A stretch of 5,119 nucleotides of DNA from SAR116 cluster bacterium (GTDB lineage Bacteria; Pseudomonadota; Alphaproteobacteria; Puniceispirillales; Puniceispirillaceae). A program made the translations under genes and the position numbers. Below are positions 1 to 5,119 of the stretch, piece after piece (position 1 is the stretch's first letter; each line of letters begins with the position of its first letter). The notes beneath the pieces are model-generated. The model saw only the letters and a list, made by a program, of their open reading frames with translations, had not been told where the DNA came from and made no database searches. The stretch is from positions 5,254-10,372 of the forward strand of contig NYYG01000021.1 of assembly GCA_002686685.1 (NCBI GenBank), read 5' to 3'.

Positions 1-26
1 CTCCCTTTCTTGCATAATAAGACATA

Positions 27-54
27 TTGGAATAATGAATTTTCATGGTATTTT
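27..54 (+). promoter_or_regulatory. Possible sigma70-type promoter for the LysR gene
   Basis: TTGGAA at 27-32 (four of six matches to the -35 consensus) is followed after 16 bases by TATTTT at 49-54 (four of six matches to the -10 consensus). The whole leader is very AT-rich compared with the genes, as expected of a promoter region. The candidate -10 lies just before the LysR-type operator at 57-71, so a bound regulator would sit near the transcription start. AT-rich DNA gives many such partial matches, and other pairings (for example TTGCAT at 10-15) cannot be excluded. Confidence 0.25.
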
Positions 55-56
55 TA

Positions 57-71
57 ATCGAATAACTCGAT
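57..71. promoter_or_regulatory. Putative LysR-type regulator binding site (ATC-N9-GAT)
   Basis: ATCGAATAACTCGAT is a perfect inverted repeat with 5-bp arms (ATCGA / TCGAT) around a 5-bp centre. It fits the LysR-family T-N11-A rule exactly (T58, A70) and the commoner ATC-N9-GAT form. It ends 13 bp before the start codon of the LysR-family gene, a usual place for an autoregulatory site. A second, overlapping inverted repeat, TAACT-N4-AGTTA, lies at 63-76. That the protein encoded at 85-963 binds here is inferred from position and symmetry. Confidence 0.55.
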
Positions 72-84
72 AGTTAAATCTGCT

Positions 85-963
85 ATGAAAATCAGCAATC
101 TGCAGACCTTTTTAGCGGTCATAGAGACCGGCAGCCTGTCACGCGCCGCCGCACGGCTGCATGTCACGCAATCCACAGTGACAGCGCGCCTGCAGGCGCT
201 TGAGGATTCGCTTGGCCAGCGTCTGGTCAACCGGCAGAAATCCGGCGCCGTACCGACGGCCGCCGGGCTGCGCCTGCGCCGCTATGCCGAAGCCATGTCG
301 GGATTATGGGATCAGGCGCGCCAGGAAGTGGCCCTGCCCGCCGATGTAAGGGTGATTTGCAATCTGGGGTGTGATTCCGACCTCTGGACTGAAGCAGGGA
401 CGCATCTGTTCGCCGTGCTGCAGGAACACCAGCCTGATATCGCGGTCAGCATTTGGGGCGGCAGCCCGGCCGAAATTGCCGGATGGCTGGAATCGGGTCT
501 CGTCGATATCAGTCTTGGCTATGCGCCGCCGGCCACAACCAGCCAGACAGCAATTCGCCTTGCCGATGAAATTCTGGTGCTGGTGTCGCCACAGGCTGAT
601 CGTCCTGTGACGTTTGACCCGCAATATGTGTTCGTCGAGGCAGGGCGCGATTTTGCACGCGAACACGCCGCTGCCTATGCCAATGCCGGCACCGGCAATA
701 TCGGTTTCAACCGCGCCGAATGGGCGTTATCCCAACTGCTGGACAAAGGCGGGTCGGCCTATCTGCCAAAACGACTTGCTGCCCCACTCGTCGCCGACGG
801 GACATTATTCGAACTGGCCGACGCGCCGGTTTTCAAACGGCCTGTTTATCTGCTGGTCAATGATGCGACGACTCAAGCATGGACATGGCTTGACGCTGCA
901 ATGCAGGATGCGAAAGGCCGGATCGGTGTCGCCCTTTCAGGCAATGGTGCAAAGATTCAATAG
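85..963 (+). CDS. LysR-family transcriptional regulator
   Basis: This is a 292-residue LysR-type regulator, close to the usual length of about 300. The N-terminal winged helix-turn-helix covers roughly residues 1-62. It opens with the typical NLQTFLAVIETGSLSRAAA pattern, and the recognition-helix stretch VTQSTVTARLQALE spans residues 27-40. A linker helix follows to about residue 85. The C-terminal effector-binding domain of periplasmic-binding-protein fold runs from about residue 88 (VRVICNLG) to 283. ATG at 85 is the first possible start after an in-frame TAA at 55-57, and skipping it would lose the DNA-binding domain. No clear Shine-Dalgarno sequence precedes it, so translation may be weak. 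It is co-directional with the dehydrogenase gene 65 bp downstream, not divergent as is common for this family, so it probably regulates its own operon. The effector cannot be read from the sequence; an intermediate of the pathway is the obvious guess. Confidence 0.96.
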   Translation: MKISNLQTFLAVIETGSLSRAAARLHVTQSTVTARLQALEDSLGQRLVNRQKSGAVPTAAGLRLRRYAEAMSGLWDQARQEVALPADVRVICNLGCDSDLWTEAGTHLFAVLQEHQPDIAVSIWGGSPAEIAGWLESGLVDISLGYAPPATTSQTAIRLADEILVLVSPQADRPVTFDPQYVFVEAGRDFAREHAAAYANAGTGNIGFNRAEWALSQLLDKGGSAYLPKRLAAPLVADGTLFELADAPVFKRPVYLLVNDATTQAWTWLDAAMQDAKGRIGVALSGNGAKIQ

Positions 964-972
964 GCAGAAACT

Positions 973-989
973 GCTGTTTAGACTACAGC
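973..989. promoter_or_regulatory. Inverted repeat upstream of the dehydrogenase gene, possible second operator
   Basis: GCTGT (973-977) and ACAGC (985-989) form perfect 5-bp arms around 7 bases. T975 and A987 satisfy the LysR-type T-N11-A spacing. The repeat ends 39 bp before the dehydrogenase start, so it could be a regulator site for a promoter inside the 964-1028 gap. Its arms differ from those at 57-71, and I see no good -35/-10 pair here. A weak RNA hairpin or a chance repeat is also possible. Confidence 0.25.
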
Positions 990-1001
990 TATGAACCTGG
1001 C

Positions 1002-1015
1002 ACGACAGACGACAG
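1002..1015 (+). repeat. Tandem heptamer ACGACAG x2 before the dehydrogenase ribosome-binding site
   Basis: Two exact adjacent copies of ACGACAG lie at 1002-1008 and 1009-1015, directly before the purine-rich ribosome-binding site AAGAGGA (1018-1024). The repeat is short enough to be chance or replication slippage. No function is evident. Confidence 0.4.
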
Positions 1016-1028
1016 ATAAGAGGACGCC

Positions 1029-2471
1029 ATGCATAAGAATTATATCGCGGGTCAATGGGTAGCCGGCGAGACAGCCATCGAAAACCGCAACCCGTCCGAT
1101 GTAACAGATATCATCGGCAGCTATGCACAGGCCAGCACGGCACAGCTGGACACCGCATTTGACGCTGCACGCGCCGCACAGAAGATCTGGTCGCGCACCG
1201 GTCTTGAGGCGCGCCAGACAATCCTGATGCAGATCGGCAATGCGCTTATGGCGCGTGCAGACGAGCTGGGTGAATTGCTGAGCCGCGAGGAAGGCAAGCC
1301 CCGCGCCGAAGGCCGCGGCGAGGTATATCGTGCCGGCCAGTTTTTTACCTATTATGCCGCCGAGGTTTTGCGCCAGATTGGCGACAATGCCGATTCCGTG
1401 CGCCCCGATATCGAGATTGACGTGCGCCGTGATCCGGTCGGAGTGGTGGCTGTGGTCAGCCCGTGGAACTTTCCGACGGCAACCGCTGTCTGGAAAATTG
1501 CCCCGGCCCTTGCCTTTGGCAATGCCATCATCTGGAAGCCGGCCAATCTTGTACCGGCATCCGCCGTGGCGCTGGCCGAGATCATTGCCAGCACTGATTT
1601 GCCAGCCGGGCTGTTCAACCTTGTCATGGGTGCCGGTAGCAGCATCGGTGACGCGCTTGTTACCAGCGCCGCCATTGATGCCATTACCTTTACCGGGTCG
1701 GTTGAGACGGGGCGCCGGATCGCGGCCGGTGCAATCGCCAACATGACCCGCATGCAAATGGAGATGGGGTCAAAGAATGCCCTTGCCGTGATGGATGATG
1801 CCGATATCGATCTTGCCGTTGCCTGCGCGGTCAACGGGGCCTATGGCGGCACCGGCCAGAAATGTACCGCCTCGTCTCGGATCATCGTCCATGATGCCGT
1901 GCATGACCAGTTTGTTGACAAGATGCTGGCGGTGACGAAAGCCCTGCAGGTGGGACATGCACTCGAGGAAGGCACGCAGATCGGCCCCGTTGTCAGTGAC
2001 ACGCAGCTGGCGGAAAATCTGGATTATGTTGCGTTGGCGAAAAGCGAGGGTGGCGAAATCCTGTGTGGCGGCGAACGTCTGTCGCTGGCGCATGACGGTT
2101 TTTACATGGCCCCCTGCCTTGTTGCCGGGACGCAGAATGACTGGCGCGTCAACCGCGAGGAAATGTTTGCGCCGATCGCCTGTATCATGCGTGCCGGGTC
2201 CTATGACGAGGCGCTGAATATTGTCAATGATACGCCCTTCGGGCTGACCGCAGGCATCATCACAAAATCACTGGCCCGCGCCAGCCATTTTCGCCGCAAT
2301 GCCGATACCGGATGCGTGATGGTCAATTTGCCGACAGCCGGCACCGATTATCACGTGCCCTTTGGCGGGCGTGGCGACAGCTCTTACGGGCCGCGCGAGC
2401 AGGGCCAGTACGCTGTTGATTTCTTCACCAGCGTAAAGACCGCCTATATTGCATCAGGCGCGATCGACTAG
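1029..2471 (+). CDS. NAD(P)-dependent aldehyde dehydrogenase, alpha-ketoglutaric semialdehyde dehydrogenase type
   Basis: This 480-residue cytosolic enzyme belongs to the aldehyde dehydrogenase superfamily and has the full usual length. It should oxidise an aldehyde to the acid using NAD(P)+. Motifs appear in order: the cofactor/catalytic loop SPWNFP with Asn147; the cofactor lysine Lys170 in WKPA; FTGS at 221-224; the general base Glu245 in MEMG; the catalytic Cys279 in GQKCTASSR; EEMFAP from Glu377; and PFGGRGDSSYGPREQG near the end. The opening NYIAGQWV, the phrase AVWKIAPALAFGNAIIWKPA, and the terminal SYGPREQG with VKTAY resemble the 2,5-dioxovalerate (alpha-ketoglutaric semialdehyde) dehydrogenases of sugar-acid and hydroxyproline catabolism. 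The exact substrate is inferred; succinate semialdehyde or another short omega-semialdehyde is possible. The second Gly of the family's usual GGK motif is Ser248 (GSKN). The start is supported by AAGAGGA at 1018-1024. The next gene follows after 18 bp, so the two are almost certainly co-transcribed. Confidence 0.95.
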   Translation: MHKNYIAGQWVAGETAIENRNPSDVTDIIGSYAQASTAQLDTAFDAARAAQKIWSRTGLEARQTILMQIGNALMARADELGELLSREEGKPRAEGRGEVYRAGQFFTYYAAEVLRQIGDNADSVRPDIEIDVRRDPVGVVAVVSPWNFPTATAVWKIAPALAFGNAIIWKPANLVPASAVALAEIIASTDLPAGLFNLVMGAGSSIGDALVTSAAIDAITFTGSVETGRRIAAGAIANMTRMQMEMGSKNALAVMDDADIDLAVACAVNGAYGGTGQKCTASSRIIVHDAVHDQFVDKMLAVTKALQVGHALEEGTQIGPVVSDTQLAENLDYVALAKSEGGEILCGGERLSLAHDGFYMAPCLVAGTQNDWRVNREEMFAPIACIMRAGSYDEALNIVNDTPFGLTAGIITKSLARASHFRRNADTGCVMVNLPTAGTDYHVPFGGRGDSSYGPREQGQYAVDFFTSVKTAYIASGAID

Positions 2472-2489
2472 CCATCCGGGGAGGCCATC

Positions 2490-3467
2490 ATGCACCGCAT
2501 CGACTGTCTGCAATATTGCAACTGGTCTGAAAAGATTTTCCGCCAGATGCGCGAAGGCGGCGTTGATGCCGTGCATGTCACCATCGCCTATCACGAGATG
2601 TTTCGCGAGACGGTGACGAATATCGAACAGTGGAACAGGTGGTTCGAAACCTTTCCTGACCTGATTTTCCAGGGCCGGACAGGCGATGATGTGCGGCGCG
2701 CGCGCCGCGAAGGCAGAACGGCCATTTTCTTTGGATTCCAGAACCCGTCCCCTATCGAGGATGATATCGGGCTCGTGGAAATATGCCATATGCTGGGCGC
2801 GCGCTTCATGCAGCTGACCTATAACAACCAGTCCCTGCTGGCCACCGGCTGTTATGAAGCCGAAGATACCGGCATTACCCGCATGGGCCGCGCGGTGATT
2901 GCCGAGATGAACCGTGTCGGGCTGGTGGTCGATATGAGCCATTCTGCGGAACGGTCAACCCTTGACGCGATCGAGGTTTCATCGCGCCCGATTGCCATCA
3001 CCCATGCCAACCCGTCCTTCTGGCATCCGGCACGGCGCAACAAGTCTGATGATGTGCTGAAGGCGCTCGCAGAGAGTGGCGGCATGCTGGGCTTTTCACT
3101 CTACCCGCACCATCTGAAAGATGGCAGCCAGTGCACCCTGGAAAGTTTTTGCGAGATGATTGCCCGTACCGCTGAAATGATGGGGGTCAACCATATCGGC
3201 ATCGGGTCCGACCTGTGCCAGGACCAGCCTGATTCGGTCGTCGAATGGATGCGCGTCGGCCGCTGGACCAAGGATATCGATTATGGTGAGGGTAGCGCTG
3301 CAAATGCCGGCTTTCCCCCTATGCCATCCTGGTTTGAAGATAACAGACATTTTGACGCAATCGCCGCCGGATTGCGCCAGCAGGGCTTTTCAGATACCGA
3401 TGTGGCAGGCATCATGGGCGAAAATTGGCTATCCTTTTACGATGCCAGCTTTGGACCTTCGGCATAG
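2490..3467 (+). CDS. Peptidase M19 (membrane dipeptidase-like) protein with an altered metal site
   Basis: This 325-residue TIM-barrel metallohydrolase is of the renal/membrane dipeptidase family (M19) and has near-normal length. Family landmarks are QLTYNNQSLLATGCYE (108-123, matching the LTHN region), GRAVIAEMNRVGLVVDMSH (133-151), ITHANPSFWHPARRNKSDD (170-188), GGMLGF (197-202), HIGIGSD (235-241) and the C-terminal IMGENWLSFY (308-317). Human DPEP1 binds two zincs through His20, Asp22, Glu125, His198, His219 and Asp288. Here the counterparts of the last three remain (His151, His172, Asp241). The N-terminal HxD appears replaced (Leu7, Tyr9 in IDCLQYCNW), and the bridging Glu appears to be Gln84 in FFGFQN. 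From memory, the M19 protein near the Pseudomonas dimethylglycine genes (PA5396) has the same changes. There is no signal peptide or membrane segment, so it is probably cytoplasmic. A strong ribosome-binding site, GGGGAGG (2478-2484), fixes the start. Classical dipeptidase activity is doubtful; hydrolysis of an amide, lactam or amidine-like intermediate is speculation. Confidence 0.93.
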   Translation: MHRIDCLQYCNWSEKIFRQMREGGVDAVHVTIAYHEMFRETVTNIEQWNRWFETFPDLIFQGRTGDDVRRARREGRTAIFFGFQNPSPIEDDIGLVEICHMLGARFMQLTYNNQSLLATGCYEAEDTGITRMGRAVIAEMNRVGLVVDMSHSAERSTLDAIEVSSRPIAITHANPSFWHPARRNKSDDVLKALAESGGMLGFSLYPHHLKDGSQCTLESFCEMIARTAEMMGVNHIGIGSDLCQDQPDSVVEWMRVGRWTKDIDYGEGSAANAGFPPMPSWFEDNRHFDAIAAGLRQQGFSDTDVAGIMGENWLSFYDASFGPSA

Positions 3468-3492
3468 GTAGCATTTGGCCCCCATGAGCCAT

Positions 3493-3500
3493 AAAAAAAA
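3493..3500 (+). repeat. A8 homopolymer in the gap before the last gene
   Basis: Eight consecutive A bases lie in the 74-bp gap between the M19-like gene and the long final gene. Shorter inverted pieces flank the run (TGGCC 3476-3480, GGCCA 3504-3508). Neither strand gives a GC-rich hairpin followed by a U tract, so I do not read it as a terminator. It gives no firm evidence that the operon is interrupted here. Confidence 0.5.
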
Positions 3501-3541
3501 GCAGGCCATAGACACGAAACGATACTGAAGACAGACATCTG

Positions 3542-5119
3542 ATGGACGACAGAAAGACAGATCGGCTGGTGCGTGACCCGCACCTGCCCCACCCGCAGGC
3601 AGAGTGGCCCCTGAAAGAGTGGCCAGCGGCGGATATGCGCCCGGCATCGCAGGTGATGCGCCTTGCCCGCATGGGATCTTTCCATCAGAGCCGGTTGAGC
3701 TTTATGCGCGTTTTGCTGCGGCGCCTGAAGGAACAGGGCTGGCGCTTTGACCGGCCGGTTTTCGATATTGATGCAAACGGGGTTGGCGTTGCCACCTATC
3801 GCGCGCGCGGCCCGGAACGCAGCTATACGCTGGTGGCCTTTGCGCATCAGCTGGATGATGACAAACGGTCAGACCGCGTGATTGCCGAGGCATGGGACAG
3901 CACCTTCACCCTGTGTGACGGCGAGGCTGATGAGGCCACGATCCGTCGGCTTGCCGACAATGTACCGCGTCAGGAAGCAGGACGTATCAGCGAAGATGAG
4001 ATGGTGCTGTCACGTGCGAACAAATCGGTCAGGCTGTTTGCCCATGTGGTCGACCGGCTGAGTGCCGGCATGCAGCCAGACAAGGAGATGCTGGATTCAG
4101 TTGGCTATCTGGTGCGGACCACGGCTGTCTATGGATCAGGCAAATTCGGCGCGGCGGATCGTGCCCGCTGGGGAGACCGGCCAGAATTCACCGGATCCTT
4201 CCAGCCAGAACTGCTGGCGGTGTGGCTGATCCGCACCTTTTCCATTGATCTTGCCGAACATCTGGCGCAATGCCGCGCGCCTGACACGGCTGTCCGCATG
4301 GACCCGGCGCTGCGCCGCTGTCTTGGTGTTGGCAATTCAACCGGCCTTGGCATGGCCCCGTTCCTGATCAATCACCCGCGGCTGATCAATGCCTGGATCG
4401 CCGCGCGGGAAACGGCGCTTTCGCGTGTAAGGGCCGTGGCGCACGCCGATGAAGCCGATATTGCAAAGCTGCGCAATCTGTCGGCACGGGCCCGCCAGAA
4501 CGCGTATGACTGGCAGGTCGCGGACGCCCGGCAGACCGACAAGATCACCAGGTTGCGCAGTGATTTCGACGCCATTGTCTCCCGGTTTGATGCTATTTCC
4601 GCCAGTGACGCATATCCGTGGGATACGCTCTATCGCTGGGCAGAGGTGCATCTTTCGCTGGAAGGCCAGGAAGCGCTGGTATCGCTGTTGTTTGAACCCT
4701 ATGCCGAGATGGTGGATGGCCTGGCCGGCTGTATGTCGGCGGACGAAACGGCACCTTATCGCATTGACGGCCGCATGCGGTGCGAAACAGCACTGGATCT
4801 GTTGCAGCAGAATTATGGCTGGACCAGTGACATTGATTTTGACAGCCCCGATCCACAGGCACGTGTCTGGTATGTATCCGAGGAAAAGCTTGAACCCCGC
4901 CTTGGCGAGCGCTTTGAAGAACCGCTGGAGCCCTATGAACAACCGCTGAGCCCGGGCCGCGATGCCGCCCGCATGCGGCGTGACCTTGCGGCATTTGATG
5001 GCGCGGAAAGCCTTGGCGCGTTCCTTCTGGCCTATCCGGAACACCGCCATATTGCCCGCCGCCTGCAGCTTGTATCGCCGCTGCCCTATGCTGAAATTCG
5101 TGACAATACGATTGATGCC
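3542..5119 (+). CDS. Large uncharacterised soluble protein, 3' end outside the window
   Basis: I do not recognise a named family. The frame is open for 526 codons to the right edge, with base composition and codon use like the genes before it. ATG at 3542 is the first ATG after an in-frame TAG at 3509-3511. The ribosome-binding site is weak (GAAGACAG), so a start at Met32 (3635) is possible. The first 30 residues are charged and proline-containing. A basic stretch follows, MRPASQVMRLARMGSFHQSR (32-51), then RLSFMRVLLRRLKEQGW (51-67), and a segment with beta character (VFDIDANGVGVATYRARG, 73-90). Distinctive motifs are TTAVYGSGKFGAADRARWGD (193-212) and the glycine-rich GNSTGLGMAPFLINHPR (264-280). 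Residues 284-350 are helical and charged, perhaps coiled-coil. There is no signal peptide, membrane helix or standard Walker, Rossmann or radical-SAM motif. Seventy-four bp separate it from the M19-like gene on the same strand, so it is probably in the same operon. Its role, perhaps in the same catabolic pathway, is unknown. Confidence 0.9.
   Translation, partial: MDDRKTDRLVRDPHLPHPQAEWPLKEWPAADMRPASQVMRLARMGSFHQSRLSFMRVLLRRLKEQGWRFDRPVFDIDANGVGVATYRARGPERSYTLVAFAHQLDDDKRSDRVIAEAWDSTFTLCDGEADEATIRRLADNVPRQEAGRISEDEMVLSRANKSVRLFAHVVDRLSAGMQPDKEMLDSVGYLVRTTAVYGSGKFGAADRARWGDRPEFTGSFQPELLAVWLIRTFSIDLAEHLAQCRAPDTAVRMDPALRRCLGVGNSTGLGMAPFLINHPRLINAWIAARETALSRVRAVAHADEADIAKLRNLSARARQNAYDWQVADARQTDKITRLRSDFDAIVSRFDAISASDAYPWDTLYRWAEVHLSLEGQEALVSLLFEPYAEMVDGLAGCMSADETAPYRIDGRMRCETALDLLQQNYGWTSDIDFDSPDPQARVWYVSEEKLEPRLGERFEEPLEPYEQPLSPGRDAARMRRDLAAFDGAESLGAFLLAYPEHRHIARRLQLVSPLPYAEIRDNTIDA

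Noticed and set aside
1..46. Minus-strand frame open from an ATG at 46 through the left edge (begins MKIHYSN), suggesting a divergent gene opposite the LysR gene
   Set aside because: Only 15 codons are visible in very AT-rich DNA. There is no ribosome-binding site before any of its ATGs, and the first ATG leaves just 38 bp between the two start codons. The left flank would be needed to decide.
991..1062. 23-codon + strand frame from ATG at 991 overlapping the dehydrogenase start
   Set aside because: There is no ribosome-binding site before it, and the frame passes through the purine-rich site used by the dehydrogenase. It could be a leader peptide, but nothing supports this.
978..1757. 259-codon minus-strand reading frame
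   Set aside because: It lies antisense to the dehydrogenase, whose catalytic motifs establish the + strand frame. Its translation is rich in His, Cys and Arg with no family features, as expected of a GC-rich shadow.
3476..3508. Possible terminator between the M19-like gene and the last gene
   Set aside because: The arms are only 4-5 bp (TGGC/GCCA or TGGCC/GGCCA) and are associated with an A run. On the + strand there is no T tract after a stem, and on the - strand the T tract would precede the TGGC/GCCA stem and fall inside the loop of the longer pair.
1008..3553. Shared 9-mer GACGACAGA near the starts of the dehydrogenase (1008-1016) and the last gene (3545-3553)
   Set aside because: The second copy lies inside the coding sequence just after the start codon, and a 9-mer match is plausible by chance. 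There is no symmetry or spacing to suggest a shared regulatory element.
4449..4949. 166-codon + strand frame inside the last gene
   Set aside because: It is in a different frame from the long open frame, and its Arg-, Cys- and Trp-rich composition is typical of an out-of-frame shadow.
4337..5050. 237-codon minus-strand reading frame
   Set aside because: It overlaps the 526-codon + strand frame, which has normal codon use and continues the operon. The minus-strand translation has no recognisable motif, although this is the least certain of the antisense rejections.

Overview
The window suggests an alphaproteobacterial chromosome, possibly marine (for example a SAR116- or Roseobacter-like lineage). 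The reasons are moderately high-GC coding DNA with many GCC, GGC, CTG and CGC codons, protein sequences resembling alphaproteobacterial families, and tight co-directional packing. The taxonomy is an impression from style, because there is no rRNA or other marker gene here.

All four supported genes lie on the + strand. Positions 1-84 are an AT-rich leader (24 of 84 bases are G or C). It carries a near-ideal LysR-type operator, ATC-N9-GAT, immediately before a LysR-family regulator (85-963). A 65-bp gap then leads to an aldehyde dehydrogenase of the alpha-ketoglutaric semialdehyde dehydrogenase type (1029-2471). Eighteen bases further on is a peptidase M19 (membrane dipeptidase-like) protein (2490-3467). 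After 74 bp comes a long reading frame that runs off the right edge (3542 to 5119, 526 codons visible). It belongs to no family I can name.

The most economical reading is a LysR-controlled catabolic operon. The dehydrogenase would oxidise a semialdehyde to a dicarboxylate, probably 2-oxoglutarate or a close analogue. The M19-like protein and the unknown protein would handle an upstream substrate. The M19-like protein appears to have lost the first metal-site motif (HxD) and the bridging glutamate of classical dipeptidases, while keeping both later histidines and the late aspartate. It may therefore not be a conventional dipeptidase. From memory, a similar M19 variant sits among the dimethylglycine/glycine betaine catabolism genes of Pseudomonas, so a small amino- or N-methylated substrate is an attractive but unproven idea.

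I saw no tRNA, rRNA, CRISPR array, insertion sequence, convincing intrinsic terminator or sign of recent transfer. The only candidates for something undescribed are the unnamed fourth protein, the altered M19 site, and the pathway they imply together.
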